A DNA stretch of 64,000 nucleotides from Rhodococcus tibetensis. Lineage in GTDB: Bacteria > Actinomycetota > Actinomycetes > Mycobacteriales > Mycobacteriaceae. The notes beneath the pieces are model-generated. The model was not told where the DNA came from. It worked only from the letters and a program-made list of their open reading frames with translations, and did not search any database. The DNA is taken from positions 186,001 to 250,000 of the forward strand of contig NZ_JANFQF010000006.1 of the NCBI RefSeq assembly GCF_024438035.1, given 5' to 3'. The translations under genes were made by a program, and so were the position numbers. Below are positions 41,296 to 49,294 of the stretch, piece after piece. Position 1 is the stretch's first letter. The number at the start of each line of letters is the position of its first letter.

Positions 41296-41820
41296 TCAGA
41301 GCGTGAGGAGCATCCGGGTGTTCCCGAGGGTGTTCGGTTTGACATAGCTGAGATCGAGGAATTCGGCGACACCGGTGTCGTACGAGCGGCACATCTCGGC
41401 GTAGACCTCGGCCGTCACGGGTGTGCCGTCGATCTCGACGAACCCGTGTTTGCCGAAGAAATCGACCTCGAAGGTGAGGACGAAGAGTCTCTCGAGTTCG
41501 AGCTCGCGCGCGACCTCTATCAGTTTGGCGACCACCTGATGGCCCGCACCCTGACCCTTTGCCTGAGGATCGACCGCGATGGTGCGCACCTCGCCTAGGT
41601 CGGCCCACAGTACATGCATTGCGCCACAACCGATTACGGTTTCTTCGCGCTCGGCAACCCAGAACTCCTGGATGGACTCGTACAGCGTGACGAGATTCTT
41701 CTCGAGCAGGATCTTGCCGGAGTAGATGTCGATCAGGCGCTTGATCTCGGGCACGTCGGAGGTTCGTGCTCGCCGCACGATCAGCTGATTGTCGACGGTG
41801 TTCGGCGTCCGAGATGTCAT
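41296..41820 (-). CDS. argA: Amino-acid N-acetyltransferase (ArgA-type GNAT)
   Basis: The 174-residue GNAT protein has VRRARTSDVPEIKRLID, the acetyl-CoA loop AVDPQAKGQGAGHQVV and FFGKHGFVEIDG. It resembles the short ArgA of mycobacteria, which makes N-acetylglutamate in arginine synthesis. ATG 41820 follows a minus-strand TAATGT (plus 41828-41833) by 7 bases, so it is probably leaderless. It lies beside ftsK-pgsA as in M. tuberculosis, with terC and YciI inserted between. Confidence 0.88.
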   Translation of the reverse strand: MTSRTPNTVDNQLIVRRARTSDVPEIKRLIDIYSGKILLEKNLVTLYESIQEFWVAEREETVIGCGAMHVLWADLGEVRTIAVDPQAKGQGAGHQVVAKLIEVARELELERLFVLTFEVDFFGKHGFVEIDGTPVTAEVYAEMCRSYDTGVAEFLDLSYVKPNTLGNTRMLLTL

Positions 41821-41937
41821 GTCGTGAACATTAGCCAACCGCCGTACCGATATTCTTAGGCACGTGCCGGTACCACGTACGACTTCGCCCCGATCCCCAG
41901 GACGTCCAGGGGTGCAGTTCGACGCTGCGGTGGGCCG

Positions 41938-42600
41938 ATGAGTACGCAGCGTGAGGATCGGCCCGCGGCAGAGGACCCGACGGCTCCGAATCCCACAGTG
42001 GAGCCGGCGAGTGATACGCACGTACCACTCCTCAACATCGCCAACGTTCTGACGATCCTGCGGATCTTGCTGGTGCCCGTCTTCCTGGTCGTACTGCTGA
42101 TCGGTGACGGTCACGAGACCCTGTGGCGGCTGGCGGCGACAGGTGTCTTCGCGGTGGCGGCCATCACCGACCGGATCGACGGTCAGCTGGCGCGCAAATA
42201 TGGACTGGTCACCGATTTCGGCAAGCTCGCCGATCCCATTGCGGACAAGGCGCTGATCGGTGCCGCGCTGGTCGGTCTCTCCGTTCTGGGCGACCTGCCC
42301 TGGTGGGTGACGGTGATCATCGCGGTACGTGAACTGGGCATCACCCTGCTTCGCTTCGCCGTTCTGCGCCACGCCGTCATTCCCGCGGGCCGCGGAGGCA
42401 AGCTCAAGACGCTCGTGCAGTCGATCGCGATCGGTTTCTACCTCCTGCCGCTACCCGACGCCTTCGACCTCGCCGGCTGGGTGCTGATGGGCGCTGCGGT
42501 GGCGCTCACCGTAATCACCGGGCTCGACTATGTCGTCCAGGCCGTTCGCCTGCGCGCCGGAGTCCACAAGGTCGAGATGAATGCGGGCACCGGGGCATGA
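41938..42600 (+). CDS. pgsA: CDP-diacylglycerol-glycerol-3-phosphate 3-phosphatidyltransferase
   Basis: PgsA makes phosphatidylglycerol phosphate in the membrane. The 220-residue protein has about five to six membrane segments and the full CDP-alcohol motif: D78, D81, G82, A85, R86, G95, D99 and D103 in the exact spacing. A 30-residue polar N-terminus precedes the first helix. The ATG 41938 is chosen by the in-frame context. It overlaps pncC by ATGA. Confidence 0.94.
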   Translation: MSTQREDRPAAEDPTAPNPTVEPASDTHVPLLNIANVLTILRILLVPVFLVVLLIGDGHETLWRLAATGVFAVAAITDRIDGQLARKYGLVTDFGKLADPIADKALIGAALVGLSVLGDLPWWVTVIIAVRELGITLLRFAVLRHAVIPAGRGGKLKTLVQSIAIGFYLLPLPDAFDLAGWVLMGAAVALTVITGLDYVVQAVRLRAGVHKVEMNAGTGA

Positions 42601-43097
42601 CCGACCCGTTGACCCCGGGCACCCGCGTGAGCGAACTGGTGGACCTGCTGTCCCGGCGCGGCGATACAGTGGCTACCGCCGAATCGCTGACGGCGGGACT
42701 TCTCGCGGCGACCATCGCCGGAGTGCCGGGCGCCAGCAAGGTCCTCCGCGGCGGCCTCGTGGTCTATGCCACAGACCTCAAGGAGACGCTCGCGGGCGTG
42801 GACCCCGTGTCGCTTGCTGCAGACGGACCCGTCTCCGCGTCCACCGCGAGCGGACTTGCCGAGGCTGCGCGCTCCCGCTGCACTGCCGATTGGGGAATAG
42901 GACTGACCGGTGTCGCAGGCCCGGACACGCAGGACGGGCATCCGGTAGGCACGGTGTTCCTGGGTATCTCCGGTATCGGCGGACACTCGGTGCACAAGCT
43001 CCGATTGGCAGGCGACAGATGGGGAATCCGTAAATCAGCGGTTTCTGCTGCCGTGTCGGAACTCCTCGATCGCATGCAGGAAACATCCGCAGGCTAA
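42597..43097 (+). CDS. Nicotinamide-nucleotide amidohydrolase (CinA C-terminal domain)
   Basis: The 166-residue protein is the stand-alone CinA C-terminal domain, an NMN deamidase (PncC) in NAD recycling. It shows TVATAESLTAGLLAATIAGV, the VVYATDLKETLAGV segment and TGVAGPDTQDGHPVGTVFLG. The start overlaps pgsA as ATGA. It precedes clgR by 70 bases, which hold an ECF-type promoter. The same order is found in mycobacteria. Confidence 0.93.
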   Translation: MTDPLTPGTRVSELVDLLSRRGDTVATAESLTAGLLAATIAGVPGASKVLRGGLVVYATDLKETLAGVDPVSLAADGPVSASTASGLAEAARSRCTADWGIGLTGVAGPDTQDGHPVGTVFLGISGIGGHSVHKLRLAGDRWGIRKSAVSAAVSELLDRMQETSAG

Positions 43098-43102
43098 GGT
43101 CG

Positions 43103-43129
43103 GGAACCAATCGGTCCTGTTCGCGCGTT
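43103..43129 (+). promoter_or_regulatory. SigE/ECF-type promoter of clgR
   Basis: GGAAC (43103-43107), 18 bases and CGTT (43126-43129) match the SigE/SigH-family pattern GGAAC-N16-20-CGTT. It lies about 39 bases before the clgR ATG. In M. tuberculosis clgR is transcribed by SigE, which agrees. Confidence 0.68.
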
Positions 43130-43167
43130 GAGTAGGCGAGACAGGTGACGGATGAAGGAGGAGCGAG

Positions 43168-43530
43168 ATGGCGCTGCTATTGCGTGAGGCAATCGGTGAC
43201 AGTCTTCGGCGCACGCGCGTTTCGCAGAGCCGGACCCTGCGTGAGGTGTCGAACAGTGCGCGAGTGAGCCTCGGGTACCTGTCCGAGGTCGAGCGAGGGC
43301 GGAAAGAGGCCTCGAGCGAGCTTTTGGCGGCGATCTGCGATGCCTTGGAAGTTCCACTGTCCGACGTCCTGGTCGACGTCAGCGAGTCGCTGTCCGATCG
43401 ATCGTCGGCCGAGCGTGCGGCCGAATCGGCCGCGGTCGAGGTGTCCGCACGGCCTGGTTCGACGACCATTGCCCGCGACACGAGGGTTGTGATTCCGGCG
43501 CCGACGGCGCAGGCGCTCGCTGCCGCGTAG
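43168..43530 (+). CDS. clgR: Transcriptional regulator ClgR
   Basis: ClgR activates clp protease and psp genes under envelope and protein stress. The 120-residue protein has an XRE-type HTH ([28 protein letters not shown], about residues 23-50). Its C-terminus TAQALAAA resembles the ssrA tag end and known ClgR degrons, so it is probably broken down by Clp proteases. A strong GAAGGAGGAGCG ribosome-binding site precedes ATG 43168. It leads a clgR-pspA-pspM group, with a SigE-type promoter upstream. Confidence 0.94.
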   Translation: MALLLREAIGDSLRRTRVSQSRTLREVSNSARVSLGYLSEVERGRKEASSELLAAICDALEVPLSDVLVDVSESLSDRSSAERAAESAAVEVSARPGSTTIARDTRVVIPAPTAQALAAA

Positions 43531-43628
43531 CACCCCACCCGCCGAACCGATAGATTTCACTTAACGCCGATCTCGTCTTCGGTGGTCAGACAGGCAGTCG
43601 GGGCGCAGCCCTTGTTCCGGTGCGTGAC

Positions 43629-43652
43629 GGTCGCGCATCGGGTCGCGCATCG
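43629..43652 (+). repeat. 12-bp tandem repeat upstream of pspA
   Basis: Two adjacent perfect copies of GGTCGCGCATCG lie 34 bases before the pspA ATG, in the clgR-pspA gap. The position suggests a regulator site, but a match to a known ClgR box cannot be claimed. Confidence 0.5.
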
Positions 43653-43685
43653 CGCGGCGCAACAGATGGAGGCAGGATCAAACCC

Positions 43686-44507
43686 ATGGCTAATCCTTTC
43701 GTCAAGGGATGGAAGTACCTGATGGCGCTCTTCAATTCCAAGATCGATGAGAAGGCTGACCCCAAGGTTCAGATTCAGCAGGCGATCGAAGATGCGCAGC
43801 GCCAGCACCAGGCCCTTTCTCAGCAGGCCGCGTCTGTCATCGGCAACCAGCGCCAGCTCGAGATGAAGCTGAGCCGTCAACTCGACGAGGTCGAAAAGCT
43901 CAACGCCAATGCCCGGCAGGCAGTCAACCTGGCTGATCAGGCGCACGCTGCCGGTGACACCGAGAAGGCGATCCAGTACACCAACGCCGCCGAGGCGTTC
44001 GCCGCTCAGTTGGTCACGGCCGAGCAGGGCGTCGAAGACCTCAAAGCGTTGCACGACCAGTCCCTGCAGGCCGCTGCACAGGCGAAGAAGGCCGTCGAGC
44101 AGAACGCGATGGCACTGCAGTCCAAGGTTGCAGAGCGCACCAAACTGCTCAGCCAGCTGGAGCAGGCCAAGATGCAGGAGCGGGTCAGTGAGTCCCTGCG
44201 TTCGATGGACAGCACGTTGTCGGCGCCCGGCAACACACCCAGCCTCGACGCCGTGCGTGACAAGATCGAGCGCCGCTACGCCGACGCACTCGGTTCCGCT
44301 GAGCTGGCCCAGAACTCGGTCTCCGGTCGCATGATGGAAGTTCAGCAGGCCAGCATTCAGATGGCAGGCCACAGCCGCCTCGAGCAGATTCGCGCTTCGA
44401 TGAAGGGTGATGCGCTCCCTTCCGGTGGGGCGTCCGCTGCCCCGGCCACTCCCGCCACCAATCAGCAGCCTCCTGCCGCGGGCCAGACCGGCACTGCGGG
44501 CCAGTAG
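43686..44507 (+). CDS. pspA: Phage shock protein A (PspA/IM30, 35-kDa antigen)
   Basis: PspA coats and stabilises the inner face of the membrane under stress. The 273-residue protein begins with [16 protein letters not shown], an amphipathic membrane-binding helix, followed by a long coiled coil with [21 protein letters not shown] and [17 protein letters not shown] disordered Pro/Ala/Gln tail ends the protein. ATG 43686 is preceded by GGAGGCAGG at a moderate distance. Its partner pspM follows after 16 bases. Confidence 0.95.
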   Translation: MANPFVKGWKYLMALFNSKIDEKADPKVQIQQAIEDAQRQHQALSQQAASVIGNQRQLEMKLSRQLDEVEKLNANARQAVNLADQAHAAGDTEKAIQYTNAAEAFAAQLVTAEQGVEDLKALHDQSLQAAAQAKKAVEQNAMALQSKVAERTKLLSQLEQAKMQERVSESLRSMDSTLSAPGNTPSLDAVRDKIERRYADALGSAELAQNSVSGRMMEVQQASIQMAGHSRLEQIRASMKGDALPSGGASAAPATPATNQQPPAAGQTGTAGQ

Positions 44508-44523
44508 CCGAAACACCGAACCC

Positions 44524-45354
44524 ATGGGTTTCACCCGAGGTGGCCGACCCGGACGTGCAGTCCGGTCGGCCACTGTCGTATCCGGCTTCGTCGGAGTCCA
44601 GGGAGCGTTGCGGGACGCCGGCGAGTCCGTCGTCGAGGCGGCGCAGCGGTGGCGTGATCCGCGCGAACGCCTGCTACGGAAGAAGCGACGAGCTCGGCGG
44701 CGGGCGCAGCGTTTCGGCGTCGTGTCGGGATCCTCGGCCACGGGTGCCGCGGGGCTTGCCCTTGCTGCGGCTCCCGAATGGTCATTGGTGATGGCAGGCG
44801 GGGGTGCTGTTGTGTTCGCGGTGCCGGCGGTAATGGCGCTGAACCGTTACCGAGAGCTCGATGCGGTCGTGCCGCCGCCGGGTCGTCCGGCCCGGCGTTC
44901 CCTCCCGTCGCCGTCCTCGGTGGCCCGGGCGCCCATGGAGCGGCTAGTACACAGTGAGCGGGCACTCCACGGAATACTCGGGGTGCTCACCCGCTCGGCG
45001 ACGATCAGCGACGATGACATCGAGGACACCCACGGCACTGCCCGGTCCGCGGCGGCCGCCCTGCACGCGGTCGCCGTCGATATCGTGGCCATGGAGAGTG
45101 CGGCCAGTGGGAGCCGGGCGGCAGCACCGTCGCTCCACCGGGCGATTGCCTCCGCGGCCGCACAACTCGACGACGGCGTCGATCAATTCGAAGAGTTGGT
45201 GGCTGCTGCGGCCGAAGTGACGGTTCCCGGTGCGTCCGGGGCGGTTGGCGGTCTGGCGTGTGAGCGCGCGGAGCTGGTGTCGGCCACGGAAAAGCTGGCG
45301 GGCCTCGCCGCCGCACTCGGGGAGATCGACGACATCGTGCGCCGATACCGCTGA
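44524..45354 (+). CDS. pspM: Envelope stress protein PspM
   Basis: This 276-residue protein matches PspM, the actinobacterial membrane partner of PspA encoded after it. A basic N-terminus with WRDPRERLLRKKRRARRRAQ precedes two close hydrophobic segments (about residues 70-108), followed by a soluble helical part with several Ala-rich coiled coils. ATG 44524 is 16 bases after pspA. It ends two bases from the convergent bioN stop. No PspN homologue is visible next to it. Confidence 0.87.
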   Translation: MGFTRGGRPGRAVRSATVVSGFVGVQGALRDAGESVVEAAQRWRDPRERLLRKKRRARRRAQRFGVVSGSSATGAAGLALAAAPEWSLVMAGGGAVVFAVPAVMALNRYRELDAVVPPPGRPARRSLPSPSSVARAPMERLVHSERALHGILGVLTRSATISDDDIEDTHGTARSAAAALHAVAVDIVAMESAASGSRAAAPSLHRAIASAAAQLDDGVDQFEELVAAAAEVTVPGASGAVGGLACERAELVSATEKLAGLAAALGEIDDIVRRYR

Positions 45355-45356
45355 GC

Positions 45357-45962
45357 TCAGTCGTCCGCGCCGCGCGCAGCGAGTGCCTCGCCCATGGCGT
45401 CGGCCGTCATCAAGGTGCTCACCACCACGGGCACCGCCAGCGCGCGAAGCGAGAAACCCAGCCCCCGCGCCTTCCGTGCATCGGCTACGCGCTGCACTAT
45501 CCCCGACATCAGGGGGATGCAGCGGATCGTCATCGCCAGCACCAACGCGATCCGGTCGGGGTTCACGCCGAAGCGGCGCAGGGGCGCCATGGCGGTGGTG
45601 ATCGCGTCGAGCATGTCGGTGACACGTGTGGTGAGACTGAGCAGTGCGGCAGCAGCAACCGACAGCAGAAGGGTCCCGCACACGAGAGCAGCGCGCACCC
45701 ATCCGGTGAACACGAGCTGGAAGGCGCCGATGATCAGCAGCATCCACAGCAGTGGCCGGAGCTGAGCCAGCGCCGCCCGGACGGGTATCCGTGCGACCGC
45801 GTAGGCGGCCCCGACGAGCAGTGCCGCGGGCGCCAGCTGCCACGGCTGTCGGACACCGACGGTGATAGCGACGATGCACGCGATCAGGGCCAGGACCTTC
45901 GCGCCGGCAGGTAGCCGATGCACGACCGTGTCGCCGGGGTGGTAGAGGCCGAGGGTGCTCAT
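45357..45962 (-). CDS. bioN: Energy-coupling factor transmembrane protein (BioN)
   Basis: The 201-residue EcfT subunit couples ATP use to biotin uptake. It has about four to five membrane segments and the cytoplasmic coupling helix AMTIRCIPLMSGIVQRVADARKARG, with the ARG motif that contacts the ATPase. The start overlaps bioM by four bases. It is the last gene of bioY-bioM-bioN and converges with pspM. Confidence 0.9.
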   Translation of the reverse strand: MSTLGLYHPGDTVVHRLPAGAKVLALIACIVAITVGVRQPWQLAPAALLVGAAYAVARIPVRAALAQLRPLLWMLLIIGAFQLVFTGWVRAALVCGTLLLSVAAAALLSLTTRVTDMLDAITTAMAPLRRFGVNPDRIALVLAMTIRCIPLMSGIVQRVADARKARGLGFSLRALAVPVVVSTLMTADAMGEALAARGADD

Positions 45963-46639
45963 CGAACCAGGTTGCGGTAGAAGTCGATCGACGCACTCGG
46001 CGCGCCGTCAGCGACCACGCGCCCCTCGTCGACCACGAGGACCCGCTCGAACGAGTCGAGCAACGCGAGGTGGTGCGTCACCACGATCACCTGCTGCGGT
46101 AGTCGTGCGAAAGTCTCCGCGATGACGCGGGTATTGCGTAGATCGAGGAGTGTGGTCGGTTCGTCCGCAACCAGCACCTCGGGTTCTGTCACCATCACCG
46201 CGGCGAGCGCGAGAAGCTGTTTCTGGCCCCCGGACAGCAGGTGCGTCGGGTGGTCGGCATGGCCGGCGAGTCCGAATTGTTCGAGCACCCGGGTGACGCG
46301 CTCGGCGCGTTCGGTCGTGGACAACGACGACCGACGGAGCGAGAAACGGATGTCCTCGGCCACCGTGGGCATGATGATCTGGTGGTTGGGATCGGTGAAC
46401 ACGAAACCGACCTTCTTGCGCACCTGGCGACCGCGTCGCGCCGTGTCGAGGTCGTCGACGGTGACAGAGCCGGCGGACGGAAGGACCAACCCGTTGATCA
46501 GCCGAGCCAAAGTCGACTTACCGCCGCCGTTGGGACCCACGATGCCGATGCGGTGTTCGGACAGGGTGAGGTCGACCCCTGCCAGTACCGAGCGCTCGCC
46601 GTAGGAATGGCTCACGCCGTGGAACCGAATGTCACTCAT
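45959..46639 (-). CDS. bioM: ECF transporter ATPase (BioM)
   Basis: The 226-residue ABC ATPase has the Walker A loop GPNGGGKST at 35-43, the signature LLSGGQKQLLALA, Walker B VLVADEPTT and the switch histidine in VTHHLALL. It drives the biotin transporter with BioN and BioY. It is 21 bases downstream of bioY and overlaps bioN by 4 bases. Confidence 0.92.
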   Translation of the reverse strand: MSDIRFHGVSHSYGERSVLAGVDLTLSEHRIGIVGPNGGGKSTLARLINGLVLPSAGSVTVDDLDTARRGRQVRKKVGFVFTDPNHQIIMPTVAEDIRFSLRRSSLSTTERAERVTRVLEQFGLAGHADHPTHLLSGGQKQLLALAAVMVTEPEVLVADEPTTLLDLRNTRVIAETFARLPQQVIVVTHHLALLDSFERVLVVDEGRVVADGAPSASIDFYRNLVR

Positions 46640-46660
46640 CGCCCCGAACCGATCACGGAG

Positions 46661-47257
46661 TCAGCGGACCTCTGCGGTGCGGTGCGGTGCGGTCGCAGGA
46701 TCCTTCAGCAGTGCCGGGTAGGCGCGGTGGACCTGCGCGGCGACGAGTGCGGTGACGACGGCCTTGACGAGATCGCCCGGCAGATAGGTGGCGTTCGCGG
46801 TGATCGCCTGCCACAACGAGAGGTCGGTACGCAGCATCATCCCGGGCAGTCCGAAGGCGTACAGCACCACGATTCCGCCGAGGATGTTGATACCGATCCC
46901 CAGGATCACCCGATATCGGGGAAGCATGCGTACGGTCAGCCAGCCGATGACCGCGACAGCGGGAATCCAGCCGATGAGGAAGCCGACAGTGGGGCCCGCC
47001 AGGGAGGTGAGGGTGGTGCGTCCGCCGGCGAGGACCGGTAGGACCAGACCGAGAGCCATCACCGTCAGGACTGACAGCACACCTTTGCGCGCACCGAGGA
47101 GCGCACCGGCCAGCATGACCCCGAGCGACTGCAGAGTGATCGGGACGCCGGACGAGCCGACGTTGATGGTGCCGGGAAGTCCCAGCGCCACGATCAACGC
47201 GGCGAACACAGCGACGTGGGCGAGGTCGCGTGCGGAAAATCGGGATGTCGTCGACAC
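46661..47257 (-). CDS. bioY: Biotin transporter substrate-binding subunit BioY
   Basis: The 198-residue S component binds biotin in the membrane. It has six hydrophobic segments and the BioY pattern (AALIVALGLPGTINVG, VPITLQSLGVMLAGALLG and GPTVGFLIGWI). GTG 47257 has an AGGAGGAG ribosome-binding site. Biotin control is expected, but I see no BirA or BioQ operator in the 250 bases upstream. Confidence 0.93.
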   Translation of the reverse strand: MSTTSRFSARDLAHVAVFAALIVALGLPGTINVGSSGVPITLQSLGVMLAGALLGARKGVLSVLTVMALGLVLPVLAGGRTTLTSLAGPTVGFLIGWIPAVAVIGWLTVRMLPRYRVILGIGINILGGIVVLYAFGLPGMMLRTDLSLWQAITANATYLPGDLVKAVVTALVAAQVHRAYPALLKDPATAPHRTAEVR

Positions 47258-47507
47258 GGTCGGCGTGCTCCTCCTGCTGCAGGACTGAATGGCGCGAAGT
47301 TTACGTCAGGAGGCCGGTCGCACTCGCGTCGCGACGGCCCACGCGGGCTCGGGGGAGTGGGGGACAACCCTGAACTTTCCCTGATCTTTGCGCTGACCTG
47401 GTGATTTACCGAAGGCAGCGTGCCAGGCTGGGGTGCGTACCCGATGAGTGGGGTCGACCGGATGTCGGGCGCAGAAATCGATCGGGGAGATGTGAGTGGA
47501 GGAAGTC

Positions 47508-47684
47508 ATGTTCTGGAAGATTGTTCTTGCGGTCGTGGTGATCTGGATCGCGCTGGCCGTCGTCGGTGCATTGATCGAGGGCCTCTTCTGGGTTCTCGTC
47601 GTCAGCGCGGTGGTGTTCGGGGCGTACCTCTTGTACAAGGCGATGTCCGGATCCGGCGAGAAGTCGGACATCACACACCTCTGA
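47508..47684 (+). CDS. Small membrane protein, 58 residues
   Basis: The product is a small hydrophobic protein with two membrane segments (FWKIVLAVVVIWIALAVVGAL and FWVLVVSAVVFGAYLL) and a short polar tail GSGEKSDITHL. ATG 47508 is taken because GGAGG (47498-47502) precedes it; a GTG at 47496 with GGGGAGA before it is nearly as good and would give 62 residues. It is one base from the next gene in the same direction. Function is unknown. Confidence 0.68.
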   Translation: MFWKIVLAVVVIWIALAVVGALIEGLFWVLVVSAVVFGAYLLYKAMSGSGEKSDITHL

Positions 47685-47700
47685 GGTGCAGTCTCGAATC

Positions 47701-48417
47701 ATGCAACCGGTACCCGAGGACTGGCATCGTGGGCTCGTCATCGTCGCCCATCCCGACGACATCGAATACGGGGCGGCAGCAGCAGTCGCCCGATGGACCG
47801 AACAGGGCAAAGACATCCGATACGTGCTCGCCACCAGTGGCGAAGCCGGAATTGCTGGTCTGCACCCCCGTGAATCGGGGCCTCTCCGCGAGGAGGAAGA
47901 GCGTCGCTCGGCGGCCGTCGTGGGGGTCTCGCAGGTGGAGTTCCTCGGCTACCCCGACGGGCGGGTCGTCGAAAGTCTGGAACTGCGCCGCGACCTCGCT
48001 GCGGCCATTCGGCGCCATCGCCCCGACCTGGTGGTGACCGCCCATTTCGGCGATACCTGGGGTCCCGGGCAGCCCAACAGTGCCGATCACCGCGCCCTCG
48101 GGCGCTGTGTCCTCGACGCCGCCGCGGATGCCGCTAACGAGTGGATCTTCCCCGAACTGGGGGACAGGGGGCTTCCGTCGTGGCGAGGAGTGCGCTGGGT
48201 CGCGGTCAACACCATGCAACCTACTCATGCGGTCGACGTCACGCACACCGTGGATCGAGCCGTCCTGTCACTCGCTGAGCACGCGCGATATCTCGAAGCG
48301 CTGTCCGACATACCCGTGGGGAAACAGGCGCGTGCGCAAGTCGAGGCTGTGACCGGCCCCCAGCCCGGATTCGACGCCGACCGGGCCGTCGGCTTCGACC
48401 TCTACTATTTCGCGTAA
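47701..48417 (+). CDS. PIG-L/LmbE family deacetylase
   Basis: The 238-residue protein has the zinc motif AHPDD (VIVAHPDDIEYG) and the later ADHRALG and HFGDTWGPGQPNSADH elements of the PIG-L deacetylase family. Members in actinobacteria act in mycothiol synthesis or on mycothiol conjugates. An in-frame GTG at 47686 would add five residues; neither start has a clear Shine-Dalgarno. The substrate is not known, although the MshB/Mca group is a reasonable comparison. Confidence 0.85.
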   Translation: MQPVPEDWHRGLVIVAHPDDIEYGAAAAVARWTEQGKDIRYVLATSGEAGIAGLHPRESGPLREEEERRSAAVVGVSQVEFLGYPDGRVVESLELRRDLAAAIRRHRPDLVVTAHFGDTWGPGQPNSADHRALGRCVLDAAADAANEWIFPELGDRGLPSWRGVRWVAVNTMQPTHAVDVTHTVDRAVLSLAEHARYLEALSDIPVGKQARAQVEAVTGPQPGFDADRAVGFDLYYFA

Positions 48418-48426
48418 CTCCCTCGT

Positions 48427-48440
48427 CCCCACCGGTGGGG
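48427..48440 (+). terminator. Palindromic hairpin after the deacetylase gene
   Basis: CCCCACCGGTGGGG is a perfect 14-base palindrome, 10 bases after the stop. It can form a short hairpin with a small loop and may end transcription. Confidence 0.45.
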
Positions 48441-48670
48441 CACGACACGCGTAACCGAATGTCACCGCGGGCACGTCTGAGTAGACGGATGTGACATCAG
48501 GCCCAAGCGGCAGAACTGGAGGCATGAATCGGACACTGACGGAATCGGGGGAATTTCCGAACTTGCTTCCGGACGATCACATCGGCGGCCGACGCGCACC
48601 GTCTCGAGCACACTCGCCACCTCAGTCCAACCGTATGGAAATCGGCAAATGCGTTACGGTGTTACATACA

Positions 48671-49294
48671 ATGTCTATCCGTAATCCACTGTCGAGCGAC
48701 GACAGCACGCCGAGCGTCGACGACGCCATACTCGATGCAGCACGATCCTGCATCCTCGACTTCGGGCTTCGCAGAACCACACTGGCCGAGGTCGCGCGAC
48801 GGGCGGGAGTCAGCCGGCCGACCGTCTACCGCCGGTGGGCGGACACCCGGGCTGTGGTCGCCGACCTCATGACCCGCGAGATCGCTGCTCTGACGCCCGC
48901 CTTCACGCTCGAGCAGTCGGTATACGACCAACTCGTCGAGGCCGTCGTCGACGTATCCGCCGCAGTGCGAAACCATCCTCTCTTCGTCAAGATACTGCGC
49001 TCCGACCAGGAACTCTTCACGACGTATGTGCTCGAGCGGCTCGGGACCAGCCAGAAGGCGATCATCGACCGGGTCGCGCTCGCCGTGGTGGCCGGTCAGC
49101 GTCAGAACTCCGTGCGCACCGGCGACAGTCGCCACATCGCCACCATGGTGCTGCTCATCGCACAGTCCGCTGTCCAGTCGGCGGCGATGGTTGCCGGGGA
49201 ACTTCCCGGTGACGCCCTGACCGTGGAACTGCGCCAGGCAATCGGCGCCTACCTGGCACCGCAGAATCACGAGAGCGCTGGAGGAAAACGGTGA
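48671..49294 (+). CDS. TetR family regulator upstream of glpD
   Basis: The 207-residue protein has a TetR HTH (TTLAEVARRAGVSRPTVYRRWADTRAVVADL, about residues 34-64) and a helical ligand domain. ATG 48671 is within a set of imperfect inverted repeats (TTACGG 48654-48659 with CCGTAA 48679-48684). Its stop overlaps the GTG start of glpD, so the two are translationally coupled. This suggests control of glycerol phosphate use, though the effector is unknown. Confidence 0.87.
   Translation: MSIRNPLSSDDSTPSVDDAILDAARSCILDFGLRRTTLAEVARRAGVSRPTVYRRWADTRAVVADLMTREIAALTPAFTLEQSVYDQLVEAVVDVSAAVRNHPLFVKILRSDQELFTTYVLERLGTSQKAIIDRVALAVVAGQRQNSVRTGDSRHIATMVLLIAQSAVQSAAMVAGELPGDALTVELRQAIGAYLAPQNHESAGGKR

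Noticed and set aside
43686-45354. Prophage remnant suggested by the name phage shock protein
   Set aside because: pspA and pspM are envelope stress genes in their normal place after clgR, and no phage genes are present.
47258-47495. A biotin-responsive operator before bioY
   Set aside because: I looked for BioQ-type and BirA-type inverted repeats and found none that are convincing.
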